From positions 149,673-213,672 of the forward strand of contig CAJTDX010000003.1 in NCBI GenBank assembly GCA_910575155.1: a stretch of DNA of 64,000 nucleotides. The letters are read 5' to 3'. The notes beneath the pieces were generated by a model that saw only the letters and a list, made by a program, of their open reading frames with translations, was not told where the DNA came from and did not search any database. Source of the stretch: Lachnospiraceae bacterium (GTDB lineage: Bacteria; Bacillota; Clostridia; Lachnospirales; Lachnospiraceae). This document shows positions 26,282 to 34,892 of the stretch, piece by piece (position 1 is the stretch's first letter; every line of letters begins with the position of its first letter). Made by a program: the position numbers and the translations under genes.

Positions 26282-26638
26282 ATGAAAGGACAATTAGACA
26301 CACAGTATGGTAAAGTGTTGATTAATACGGATGTTATCGCCACATATGCCGGTTCCGTGGCAGTGGAATGTTTTGGAATCGTAGGGATGGCCGCCGTGAA
26401 TGTTAAGGATGGTCTGGTGAAACTGTTAAAGCGCGACTATCTGAATCATGGAATAAATGTTTCCCTTAAGGAGAATAAGATCACTTTGGATTTCCATGTG
26501 ATCGTTTCCTATGGAGTGAGTATTTCTACAGTTTCTGATAATCTGATCAGTACGGTGAAATATCAGGTAGAGGAATTTACAGGTATGGAAATCGAAAAAG
26601 TCAACATCTTCGTGGAAGGTGTCAGAGTGATTGATTAA
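26282..26638 (+). CDS. Asp23/Gls24 family protein (YloU-like)
   Basis: 118 residues. The Asp23 fold is visible in VLINTDVIATYAGSVAVECF and IVGMAAVNVKDGL, with a C-terminal GMEIEKVNIFVEGVRV. YloU-type proteins are small cytoplasmic or membrane-associated proteins of unclear function, nearly always next to a FakA-like DAK protein, as here. Shine-Dalgarno cggagg. Confidence 0.92.
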   Translation: MKGQLDTQYGKVLINTDVIATYAGSVAVECFGIVGMAAVNVKDGLVKLLKRDYLNHGINVSLKENKITLDFHVIVSYGVSISTVSDNLISTVKYQVEEFTGMEIEKVNIFVEGVRVID

Positions 26639-26651
26639 GGAGGAGGCAAAA

Positions 26652-28355
26652 GTGGCAGTTACTACAATAGATGCGCCTATGCTTGCTAAAATGTTTTTAG
26701 CGGGTGCAAAGAATCTGGAAGCAAAAAAAGAATGGATTAACGAATTAAATGTATTTCCGGTGCCGGACGGCGATACCGGAACGAATATGACTATGACCAT
26801 TATGTCGGCGGCGGCAGAGGTAAGCAATCTTGGGCCAAATCCGGATATGAAATCCCTTGCCAAGGCAATTTCATCTGGTTCCCTGCGGGGGGCGAGAGGA
26901 AATTCCGGCGTTATTTTGTCTCAGTTATTCCGCGGTTTTACCAAGGGAATCAGTAAGTATGAGCAGCTTGACGTAGTGATTTTGAGCGATGCGCTGCAAA
27001 AAGCGGTGGAGACGGCGTATAAGGCGGTTATGAAGCCCAAAGAGGGAACCATACTCACTGTGGCAAAAGGCGGCGCGGACAAAGCGTTAGAGCTGATTGG
27101 TGAGACGGAAGATCTCACCGTGTTTGCAGATGAAGTGATTAAACATGCAGATTATGTGTTAAGCCAGACCCCGGAAATGCTTCCGGTGTTAAAACAGGCG
27201 GGCGTTGTGGACTCCGGCGGTCAGGGACTGATTACGATTTTAAAGGGGGCATACGACGCTCTTACAGGGAAAGAAATTGATTATACCATTGAGGGCGCGG
27301 GTACAGGCAGCGGCGTGGTAAAGATTTCCCAGCAGACGGAACAGGATATCAAATTTGGTTATTGTACAGAGTTTATTATCGTGCTCAACAGGCCGTTAGA
27401 AGAGAAGAATGAATTTGATTTTAAGGCGTTTCTGGAATCTATTGGTGATTCTATCGTGGTGGTTGCTGACGATGAGATTACAAAAGTCCATGTACATACC
27501 AATGATCCTGGACTTGCAATTCAGCGGGCGCTGACCTATGGTTCTTTGAGTAAGATTAAAATTGACAATATGCGCGAGGAGCATCAGGAAAAGCTGATTA
27601 AGGACGCGCAGAAGGCTGCGGCGGAACAGAAGGCTGCAGATGAGAAAAGACGCCTGGAGCAGGACGCCATGGTGCAGAAGTCTCAGGCTCCTAAGAAGGA
27701 TATGGGATTTGTATCTGTCTCCATCGGCGAGGGAATCAATGAAATTTTTAAGGGGCTTGGCGTAGATTATATTATTGCCGGCGGTCAGACCATGAATCCC
27801 AGTACGGAAGACATGCTGAACGCGATCGAAGAAGTGAACGCAGATAATATTTTTATTCTGCCGAATAATAAGAATATCATTCTGGCGGCAAATCAGGCGG
27901 CTTCTCTGTTGGAAGAAAAGAATATTTTTGTGATTCCCACGAAAACGGTTCCCCAGGGAATTACGGCGCTGATTAATTTTATGCCGGACAGTACGCCGCA
28001 GGAAAACGCACAGCGCATGACCGAAGAACTCGCCAATGTAAAGAGCGGACAGGTAACGTATGCCGTGAGGGATACGCTGATTGATGATAAATCCATTAAT
28101 CAGGGAGATTATATGGGCATCGGCGACAGTTCTATTCTCTCTGTGGGAAAGGATATGGATACTGTTACCAAAGATATGGTTGCGCAGATGGTGGATGAGA
28201 ATTCAACGATTATCAGTATTTATTACGGCGAGGAAGTGAATGAGGAGGATGCGCAGAAGCTTGCCGCAGAAGTGGAGAAACAGTATCCGGACTGCGAAGT
28301 GGAAGTACATCCGGGCGGACAGCCTATTTACTATTATGTGATTTCCGTAGAGTAA
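26652..28355 (+). CDS. DAK2 domain protein, FakA/YloV-like fatty acid kinase
   Basis: 567 residues from a GTG at 26652, picked because aaggaggagg lies 6 bases ahead; it follows Asp23 by 13 bases. The N-terminal DhaL-type ATP-binding domain has NVFPVPDGDTGTNMTMTI and GSLRGARGNSGVILSQ. A middle domain and a C-terminal part (VSVSIGEGINEIFKGLGVDY) follow. FakA phosphorylates FakB-bound fatty acids for phospholipid synthesis. No fakB is in the window. Confidence 0.9.
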   Translation: MAVTTIDAPMLAKMFLAGAKNLEAKKEWINELNVFPVPDGDTGTNMTMTIMSAAAEVSNLGPNPDMKSLAKAISSGSLRGARGNSGVILSQLFRGFTKGISKYEQLDVVILSDALQKAVETAYKAVMKPKEGTILTVAKGGADKALELIGETEDLTVFADEVIKHADYVLSQTPEMLPVLKQAGVVDSGGQGLITILKGAYDALTGKEIDYTIEGAGTGSGVVKISQQTEQDIKFGYCTEFIIVLNRPLEEKNEFDFKAFLESIGDSIVVVADDEITKVHVHTNDPGLAIQRALTYGSLSKIKIDNMREEHQEKLIKDAQKAAAEQKAADEKRRLEQDAMVQKSQAPKKDMGFVSVSIGEGINEIFKGLGVDYIIAGGQTMNPSTEDMLNAIEEVNADNIFILPNNKNIILAANQAASLLEEKNIFVIPTKTVPQGITALINFMPDSTPQENAQRMTEELANVKSGQVTYAVRDTLIDDKSINQGDYMGIGDSSILSVGKDMDTVTKDMVAQMVDENSTIISIYYGEEVNEEDAQKLAAEVEKQYPDCEVEVHPGGQPIYYYVISVE

Positions 28356-28366
28356 GGAGCGGCCTT

Positions 28367-30511
28367 ATGGAAAAAACATCTGGTATTGCGACATTGAAAG
28401 GGATCGGCGCGAAAACAGAACAGTTATTTCATAATTTAGGAGTATACACCATAGGTGATATACTCCTAAATTATCCGAAAGATTATGATAAAATGCCCCC
28501 GGTTACGCCGTTGTCAGAACTTTCTGCGTTGCTGGAATCTGCTGGGGACGCCCATAATCTGATGCATACGGGGCAGGAACCTGCAGCGGGAACACAGGAG
28601 CCTGCCATTACAGCGGCGATTGCGGCAAGAATTGATAAAGCGCCTTTTGTGCGGGCGGCAAGAAATATGCAGGTAACTTCCCTTACCTTACAGGAACAGC
28701 ATGTGAAGGCAGACCTGGTCTGGTTTCGTATGCCTTATCTCAAAAGTACGCTGAAGCTTGGATCATGGTTTGTGTTTCTCGGTAAAATGACTCGAAAAGG
28801 CGGAAGTTTCCATATGGAACAGCCGCAGATTTTTACGCCGGAAAAGTATCAATCCATGCAAAACAGCCTTTGGCCCTGTTATGCGCTGACGGCAGGGCTG
28901 GGGAAGAACAAGGTTTCTCAGACCATACGCCAGGTTCTGGACGGGCTGGATTTGTCCGTGGATTATCTGCCGGAGGAAATTCGTCAGAAGTACGGGCTTG
29001 CCGAGTACAATTATGCCATAGAGAATATTCATTTTCCGGAACATGAGAACGCCCTGGAACAGGCGAGAAAACGTCTGATTTTTGATGAATTTTTTCAGTT
29101 TATCCTCTCAGCGGGAATGCAGAAAGAACAGATGGAGGAGATTGTCAATGATTTTCATTTTCTGCCTCTGGAACAGAAGGGGCTGTGGGCAGAGCAAGTG
29201 ATGGAAGACCTTCCCTATAAGCTGACGGAGGCGCAGAAGCGGACGCTGCAAGAAATCCGCAGAGATTTGAGAGGAAGAAAGGTCATGCAGCGGCTGGTAC
29301 AGGGAGACGTTGGTTCTGGCAAGACGATCGTGGCTTTTCTGGCTATGCTGGACGCCGCGCAGTCAGGGTATCAGTCTGCGCTGATGGCTCCCACAGAGGT
29401 GCTTGCCATGCAGCATTACCAGAATTTTACAGAATTATGTGAAAAATATGAGATACATATTCCGGTAATTTTACTGACGGGTTCTCTGACCGCAAAAGAA
29501 AAACGCCGCGCTTATGAAAGAATGCAGCTTTATCAAAACGCTATGGTTGTGGGGACGCACGCCCTGATTCAGGAACAGGCTTCGTATGATAATCTGGCGC
29601 TTGTAGTTACGGACGAGCAGCACCGATTCGGCGTAAAGCAAAGAGAGTCTCTGTTCCAGAAAGGAAGCCAGCCGCACGTACTGGTAATGAGCGCAACCCC
29701 GATTCCGCGGACGCTCGCCATTATTCTCTATGGCGATCTGGATATTTCTGTGATCGACGAAGTTCCGGCCAGACGGCTGCCGGTGAAAAGCTGTGTGGTG
29801 GGAAAAACGTCCAGAAATACGTCCTATGAGTTCCTGAAAAAAGAAATTGCCAAAGGGCATCAGGCTTATGTGATTTGTCCCCTGGTGGAAGAAAGCGAAG
29901 GGCTGAAAGCCGAGAATGTAACAGATTATACGGAAAAATTAAAACAGCGCCTGCCTGCGGAGATTACCGTAGAATGTCTTCATGGAAAAATGAAGTCCGG
30001 CAGAAAAAATCTCATTATGGAACAATTTGCCCGCAATGAAATTCAGGTGCTGGTTTCCACCACAGTAATTGAAGTGGGCGTGAATGTGCCCAACGCTACG
30101 GTAATGATGATTGAGGACGCGCAGCGTTTCGGACTTGCCCAATTGCACCAGCTCCGCGGAAGAGTGGGGCGGGGACAGGCGCAGTCGTATTGCATCATGA
30201 TCAATACGACAGATTCTGATAAAGCCAGGAAGCGTCTGGAAATATTAAATCAGTCAAACGATGGCTTTTTTATTGCGGCAGAGGATTTGAAGCTCCGGGG
30301 ACCCGGCGATTTTTTTGGAATCCGTCAAAGCGGTCTGCTGGAATTTAAGCTGGGGGATATCTACCAGAATGCAGATTTACTGAAACAGGCATCTGAGGAG
30401 GCGCACCTTATTCTGGAAGAAGACCGTAAACTGAAAGCAGAAGAACATCAGAAGATTCGCGCGCAGATCGGATATTATCTGGAGAGCCAGTCAGAGATTG
30501 TAAATCTGTAA
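28367..30511 (+). CDS. recG: ATP-dependent DNA helicase RecG
   Basis: 714 residues. The N-terminal wedge/OB region starts with a helix-hairpin-like LKGIGAKTEQLFHNLGV. Helicase motifs: I GDVGSGKTIVA, Ia APTEVLAMQH, II DEQHRFGVKQR, III SATPIPRT, and V-VI STTVIEVGVN and HQLRGRVGRGQAQ. It rescues stalled forks and moves Holliday junctions. Residues around 60-90 hold an insert rich in Ala/Gly/Thr not found in most RecG proteins. Confidence 0.98.
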   Translation: MEKTSGIATLKGIGAKTEQLFHNLGVYTIGDILLNYPKDYDKMPPVTPLSELSALLESAGDAHNLMHTGQEPAAGTQEPAITAAIAARIDKAPFVRAARNMQVTSLTLQEQHVKADLVWFRMPYLKSTLKLGSWFVFLGKMTRKGGSFHMEQPQIFTPEKYQSMQNSLWPCYALTAGLGKNKVSQTIRQVLDGLDLSVDYLPEEIRQKYGLAEYNYAIENIHFPEHENALEQARKRLIFDEFFQFILSAGMQKEQMEEIVNDFHFLPLEQKGLWAEQVMEDLPYKLTEAQKRTLQEIRRDLRGRKVMQRLVQGDVGSGKTIVAFLAMLDAAQSGYQSALMAPTEVLAMQHYQNFTELCEKYEIHIPVILLTGSLTAKEKRRAYERMQLYQNAMVVGTHALIQEQASYDNLALVVTDEQHRFGVKQRESLFQKGSQPHVLVMSATPIPRTLAIILYGDLDISVIDEVPARRLPVKSCVVGKTSRNTSYEFLKKEIAKGHQAYVICPLVEESEGLKAENVTDYTEKLKQRLPAEITVECLHGKMKSGRKNLIMEQFARNEIQVLVSTTVIEVGVNVPNATVMMIEDAQRFGLAQLHQLRGRVGRGQAQSYCIMINTTDSDKARKRLEILNQSNDGFFIAAEDLKLRGPGDFFGIRQSGLLEFKLGDIYQNADLLKQASEEAHLILEEDRKLKAEEHQKIRAQIGYYLESQSEIVNL

Positions 30512-30521
30512 ATAAAGCACT

Positions 30522-30619
30522 GGAGCTGCTGCAAAATGCGGCCTGTATACAGGAATGGATAAGACGTGTTGTCTTTAAATTCCACAATCTGTATACAATG
30601 GCTATTTTGCGGCAGCTCC
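30522..30619. repeat. 98-bp near-palindromic element after recG
   Basis: ggagctgctgcaaaat (30522-30537) pairs with attttgcggcagctcc (30604-30619) with one G-U. Inside, tgtatacag (30544-30552) pairs with ctgtataca (30589-30597), and ggaat/attcc and agac/gtct lie nested in the centre. No T-run follows on either strand. It may terminate both the recG and the converging ssp transcripts. Confidence 0.6.
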
Positions 30620-30672
30620 GACTGCAAATGCTTATGCTGATTTGGGCAAATAATCCAGCCAGCTAAGGACTG

Positions 30673-30876
30673 TTACTTGCCGGCCATCTGTCTTTCCTGG
30701 GCCTCGATCATTTTCTTCACCATATAACCTCCCACAGAACCATTCTGCTTAGAGGTCAAGTCTCCGTTATAACCGTCTTTTAAAGGTACACCAATTTCGT
30801 TTGCAACCTCGAATTTGAACTTATCCAATGCACTTTTTGCTTCCGGTATGACTGCTTTGTTAGATGAATTTGACAT
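30673..30876 (-). CDS. Alpha/beta-type small acid-soluble spore protein
   Basis: 67 residues with the two family signatures: KFEVANEIGV (the germination-protease cleavage region) and GDLTSKQNGSVGGYMVKKMI. These proteins coat spore DNA and protect it from UV and other damage. A strong caggaggg precedes the ATG at 30876. Expression is expected in the forespore under sigma-G; I could not place a convincing sigma-G promoter. Confidence 0.95.
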   Translation of the reverse strand: MSNSSNKAVIPEAKSALDKFKFEVANEIGVPLKDGYNGDLTSKQNGSVGGYMVKKMIEAQERQMAGK

Positions 30877-30932
30877 TATCGTTCCCTCCTGTATCTTTTG
30901 TCAGATTTACCGTAGAAGTTATCTCCGGTGTG

Positions 30933-30952
30933 TTGTAATCACTCGATTACAA
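30933..30952 (-). promoter_or_regulatory. Inverted repeat upstream of the spore protein gene
   Basis: ttgtaatc (30933-30940) pairs perfectly with gattacaa (30945-30952) across a 4-base loop, about 57 bases upstream of the start. It could be an operator or a leader hairpin. Confidence 0.4.
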
Positions 30953-31056
30953 GGATAGTATATGCAGCAAATGAGGGAATAGACATGCAGTTCTTTCCGA
31001 TTTTTACAAAAAATGTCATGAAACCAGAAAGCACGTTTCAAACACGTTCCGGAGTT

Positions 31057-32796
31057 TTAATCAGAAAGCAGTTTCAGCCCGCTGATGTCGGGAGAAGCCA
31101 CCAATGAGTAATTGGTATAGTAAACCACAAAGCCAGGTTTGCTGCCATTGGGCTTTTTTACATGTTTCTTTTCCAGATAATCAATTTCTACCTTGTCATT
31201 TTCCCTGCCTTTGGAATAATAGGCGGCAAGACGTCCGGCTTCCTCAAAAACGCGGTCCGGCAGTTCCTCTCCATTGGTTTTTACAATGACATGGGAGCCC
31301 GGCATACCTTTGGCGTGAAACCACCAGTCGTTACCCACTGCAAATTTAAAGGTGAGATCGTCGTTTTGAAAATTATTTTTTCCTATATAAATATGGAATC
31401 CGTCTGAGGAAAGATAATGAAACGGCCTGCTTTTGATTTTTTCTTTTTTACCGGTATGTTTTTTGCGGATGTAGCCATACTGGGCAAGTTCTTCCTTAAT
31501 CTGAGTCAGATCTTCCTCTGAAACGGCGATGTCCAGAGAAGTGGAGATGGATTCCAGATGTTCTGTTTCCTCATGCGTTTCCCGCGTCAGATCCGTAAGG
31601 GCTTCGAACGTCCGTTTTAGTTTATTGTATTTGTCGAAATACTTTTTGGCGTTTTCCTGCGGAGTGAGCTGGGGATCCAGCGGAATCGTAATCATTTCGC
31701 CGTTATAGTAGTTCTCGGCAGTGAGTTGTCTGGCGCCTTCTTCGAGATTGTAGCCATAAGTATTAATCAGTTCTCCATATACCTTATATTTTTCCCGTTT
31801 TTCGGTATCTTTCAACTGCTTGAGCTGCAAATCGTATTTTTTACGGTTCCGTTCCAGGATTGTGGAGATTATTTTGCGCAGATCTGCAGATTTCTGGCGG
31901 ATGCGGGTGTAGGCGTTCTTGTCGGCATAGTATGTTTCCAGGACTTTAGAAATGTCCGGATATTCGTTGACCGTAAGGTCGCCGTACTGCGTCAGCGCCA
32001 CAGCGGCAAATTCCACAGGTTCTTTGCCGTTTTTTATAATATTGGGGCAAAATCTGCCCTTGCGTACATCCTCCATCATCCAGGAAAAATGATGGAAAAG
32101 ATGCAGCTTCTGCTCCTGTGACAAAGCGCTGCAGGGACGGTCGCCTTCCAGGCCGGCGCGGAAGCACAGTTCGGAGGCGATTACCGGGCTGACGCCGGTG
32201 TAAGTGGTATAAATACTTTTCTGTAAGCTTTGTGGTTTGGAAAAAACCTTTTGATAAAATTCTTCCTGGGAAGTCTCTAAAGGATTGCATTTTTCCTGAG
32301 TTTTAGGGATAAAATAAGTCCGTCCCGGAAGTACCTCCCGCACAGAACTGACCTGCGCGGAAATATGTTTGATGCTGTCGATGATTTTATAATTCTCATC
32401 GCAGAAAATGATGTTGCTGTGTTTGCCCATAAGCTCTATCATCAACTGTTTCTGACATAAGTCTCCGAGTTCATTGAGATGTTCGATTTTAAATTGAATA
32501 ATCCGCTCCATCTGGGGCTGGCAAATGTCTGTAATTCTTCCATTTGCAATATGTTTTCTTAACAGCATACAGAAATTGGGCGCCGTCATTGGGCTTGGTT
32601 TATTTTCTTTTGTCAGGTAAATAAGCGGAAGAGAAGCGCTGGCAGATAAGGCCAGGCGGATTTGCCCGCTGTTCCCTTTGATGGTCAGCAGCAGTTCGTC
32701 ATGTTCCGGCTGTGCAATTTTACTGATTCTTCCATTTAAAATAGTTTCTTTTAATTCTTTTATGAGATTTGCAATTACAATTCCGTCAAAAGCCAT
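31057..32796 (-). CDS. rqcH: NFACT-family ribosome quality control protein RqcH
   Basis: 579 residues. The NFACT-N domain starts at the N-terminus (MAFDGIVIANLIKELKE), followed by a helix-hairpin-helix region, a long coiled coil (about residues 290-330 and 380-440) and the NFACT-R domain with YIGKNNFQNDDLTFK and WWFHAKGMPGSHVI. RqcH binds stalled 50S-peptidyl-tRNA complexes and adds C-terminal alanine tails. The homologue was earlier named FbpA, a fibronectin-binding protein. Shine-Dalgarno aaaggaga. A TATACT (minus strand, 32871-32866) could be its -10. Confidence 0.95.
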   Translation of the reverse strand: MAFDGIVIANLIKELKETILNGRISKIAQPEHDELLLTIKGNSGQIRLALSASASLPLIYLTKENKPSPMTAPNFCMLLRKHIANGRITDICQPQMERIIQFKIEHLNELGDLCQKQLMIELMGKHSNIIFCDENYKIIDSIKHISAQVSSVREVLPGRTYFIPKTQEKCNPLETSQEEFYQKVFSKPQSLQKSIYTTYTGVSPVIASELCFRAGLEGDRPCSALSQEQKLHLFHHFSWMMEDVRKGRFCPNIIKNGKEPVEFAAVALTQYGDLTVNEYPDISKVLETYYADKNAYTRIRQKSADLRKIISTILERNRKKYDLQLKQLKDTEKREKYKVYGELINTYGYNLEEGARQLTAENYYNGEMITIPLDPQLTPQENAKKYFDKYNKLKRTFEALTDLTRETHEETEHLESISTSLDIAVSEEDLTQIKEELAQYGYIRKKHTGKKEKIKSRPFHYLSSDGFHIYIGKNNFQNDDLTFKFAVGNDWWFHAKGMPGSHVIVKTNGEELPDRVFEEAGRLAAYYSKGRENDKVEIDYLEKKHVKKPNGSKPGFVVYYTNYSLVASPDISGLKLLSD

Positions 32797-32917
32797 GGCT
32801 GTTGTTCTCCTTTATGTAAAAATAATATCTGTGATCCGTTACTTGTGTTTGCGGTGCTATTGTTTAGTATATACCAACTCAGGTAAATAGAAAACCATAA
32901 TCCTCAAAAAAGAAAAT

Positions 32918-32946
32918 TTGACTATTTCCCAAAACTGTTTTATAAT
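32918..32946 (+). promoter_or_regulatory. Promoter of the yicC-gmk-rpoZ operon
   Basis: TTGACT at 32918-32923, a 17-base spacer and TATAAT at 32941-32946. Confidence 0.8.
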
Positions 32947-33004
32947 ATAAATACTTATGTGAAATAGGAAAAAGATTCCAGAAATGGTACGCAGGAGGAA
33001 GTAT

Positions 33005-33883
33005 ATGATAAAGAGCATGACCGGTTTTGGGCGCTGTGAGAAGGTCAATGAGACGCAGAAGGTCACAGTGGAGATGAAGTCGGTAAACCATCGTTATCTG
33101 GACATAGGCATTAAGATGCCAAAAAAATTGAATTTTTTTGAACATGCAGTCCGTACCCTTTTAAAAGACTATATTCAGCGGGGCAAGGTTGATGTTTTTA
33201 TTACGTATGAGGATTGTACCGAGAATCAGGTATTGTTAAAATACAATGAATTTCTGGCGGGAGAATATGTAAGATATGCGCGCCGGATGGCGGAAGATTT
33301 TGAGCTGCCTTTTAACCTTGGCGCGGCAGAACTTTCCAGATACCCGGAGATTCTTACTATGGAGAACCAGGAACAGGATGACGAGGGATGGTGGAAGCTG
33401 TTAGAGCAGGCCGTCCTTGGCGCGGCAGAGCAGTTTGTGGCAGCCAGGATTCAGGAAGGAGAACGGCTCAGGGACGATCTGTTTGGCAAACTGGAGACAA
33501 TGTCCGGTTATGTGGAGCAGATTGAACAGCGTTCGCCGCAGATTATAAAGGAATACAGAAGCAGACTGACGGAGAAGGTGCAGGAGCTTTTGGAGAGTAC
33601 GCAGATAGATGAAAATAAGATTCTGGCAGAAACGGCCATATTTGCAGATAAGATCTGCACCGACGAGGAGATCGTCCGTTTAAAAACCCATATCAGCAAT
33701 ATGAAAGAGACGCTAAAGCAGGGGGCGGGCATTGGACGGAAGCTGGATTTTATTGCGCAGGAGATGAACCGGGAGGCAAATACCATTCTTTCCAAGGCAA
33801 ATGATATGGAGGTTTCGGAGCTTGCCATTGATTTAAAGACGGATATTGAGAAAGTCAGAGAACAGATTCAGAATATTGAATAA
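33005..33883 (+). CDS. yicC: YicC/YloC-family endoribonuclease
   Basis: 292 residues from the ATG at 33005, which has caggagg upstream; the ATG at 32984 has no such site. The N-terminal YicC-like domain begins MIKSMTGFGRCE and has EMKSVNHRYLDI; the C-terminal DUF1732 domain has GRKLDFIAQEMNREANTI. YicC proteins act in RNA decay as hexameric endoribonucleases. It leads the operon with gmk and rpoZ. Confidence 0.95.
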   Translation: MIKSMTGFGRCEKVNETQKVTVEMKSVNHRYLDIGIKMPKKLNFFEHAVRTLLKDYIQRGKVDVFITYEDCTENQVLLKYNEFLAGEYVRYARRMAEDFELPFNLGAAELSRYPEILTMENQEQDDEGWWKLLEQAVLGAAEQFVAARIQEGERLRDDLFGKLETMSGYVEQIEQRSPQIIKEYRSRLTEKVQELLESTQIDENKILAETAIFADKICTDEEIVRLKTHISNMKETLKQGAGIGRKLDFIAQEMNREANTILSKANDMEVSELAIDLKTDIEKVREQIQNIE

Positions 33884-33902
33884 TGACCGCAGAGGAGAAA
33901 AT

Positions 33903-34538
33903 ATGAAAAGAAAAGGGATTTTAACAGTAGTTTCCGGTTTTTCCGGTTCCGGGAAGGGAACTATTATGAAACAGCTCCTTACAGAACACGCAGATACTTA
34001 TGCGCTCAGCATATCTGCGACTACAAGAGCGCCGCGGCCTGGAGAACGCAATGGCAGGGAATATTTTTTCGTGTCCCAGGAAGAATTTGAAGAAATGATC
34101 CGTCAGAAAAAACTGATTGAATATGCCCGGTATGTGGATAATTATTATGGAACGCCCAGGGACTATGTTTTTCAGCAGTTAGACCAGGGACGGGATGTGA
34201 TTCTTGAGATTGAGATTCAGGGGGCGCTTAAGGTAAAAGAAGCGTATCCGGATACGCTTTTGCTGTTTGTATCCCCTCCGGATGCGGAGGAATTAAAACG
34301 CCGTCTTGTAAACCGGGGAACCGAAGAGGAAGCTGTCATCGCCTCACGCTTAAGCCGTGCCTGGCAGGAAGCGCAGGGGGTGGAGAATTACGATTATTTC
34401 GTGATCAATGATGATTTGAAAGAATGTGTACAGGAAGTACATTCTATTATAAAAAATGAACATGCCCGCGCGGCAAGAAACCAAGCATTAATTGAGAATA
34501 TCAGAGCGGAGCTTAAAAGCTTTGCGAAAGGAGAATGA
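33903..34538 (+). CDS. gmk: Guanylate kinase
   Basis: Phosphorylates GMP to GDP. 211 residues from the ATG at 33903. Seen: P-loop SGFSGSGKGT (residues 11-20), SATTRAPRPGERNGREYFFV (GMP-binding), and LEIEIQGALKV. Shine-Dalgarno gaggag. In Bacillus, remA (DUF370) lies between yicC and gmk; here only 19 bases separate them, so remA is absent from this position. Confidence 0.97.
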   Translation: MKRKGILTVVSGFSGSGKGTIMKQLLTEHADTYALSISATTRAPRPGERNGREYFFVSQEEFEEMIRQKKLIEYARYVDNYYGTPRDYVFQQLDQGRDVILEIEIQGALKVKEAYPDTLLLFVSPPDAEELKRRLVNRGTEEEAVIASRLSRAWQEAQGVENYDYFVINDDLKECVQEVHSIIKNEHARAARNQALIENIRAELKSFAKGE

Positions 34539-34543
34539 TAATT

Positions 34544-34810
34544 ATGATGTTGCATCCCTCTTACACAGATTTGATGAAAGTAGTAAACAGCGGCGTTGAA
34601 ATTGGAGAAGAACCTGTGGTAAACAGCCGTTATTCGATTGTGCTTGCAACGGCAAAGAGAGCAAGGCAGATCATCGGGGGCGACGAACCTGTGATTGACG
34701 GCATGTCCAATCAGAAGCCGCTGTCCGTTGCGGTAGAGGAAGTATTCAACAGCAAAGTGACCATTGTCGGCGAAGACAATGATCAGGAACAGGAGTATAC
34801 AGAAGAATAA
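34544..34810 (+). CDS. rpoZ: RNA polymerase omega subunit
   Basis: 88 residues from the ATG at 34544 (aggag 10 bases upstream); the ATG at 34535 overlaps the gmk stop and sits too close to the site. Omega signatures are NSRYSIVLATAKRARQI and KPLSVAVEEV. It helps assemble the beta' subunit. The C-terminus is acidic. Confidence 0.95.
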   Translation: MMLHPSYTDLMKVVNSGVEIGEEPVVNSRYSIVLATAKRARQIIGGDEPVIDGMSNQKPLSVAVEEVFNSKVTIVGEDNDQEQEYTEE

Positions 34811-34823
34811 TAACAGCTATGTC

Positions 34824-34880
34824 ACACCATCCTGCAAATACAGAGAATTGTTTGTACTTTGCGAATGGTGTGTTCTTGTT
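34824..34880 (+). terminator. Hairpin between rpoZ and rimO
   Basis: acaccatcctgcaaa (34824-34838) pairs imperfectly with tttgcgaatggtgt (34858-34871) and is followed by gttcttgtt. It may partly terminate transcription ahead of rimO. Confidence 0.5.
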
Positions 34881-34892
34881 AGAGAGGAATCT

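Noticed and set aside
30877..31056. Sigma-G promoter for the spore protein gene
   Set aside because: GCATA-like and TATACTA-like boxes exist upstream, but none has the right spacing, so I do not claim one.
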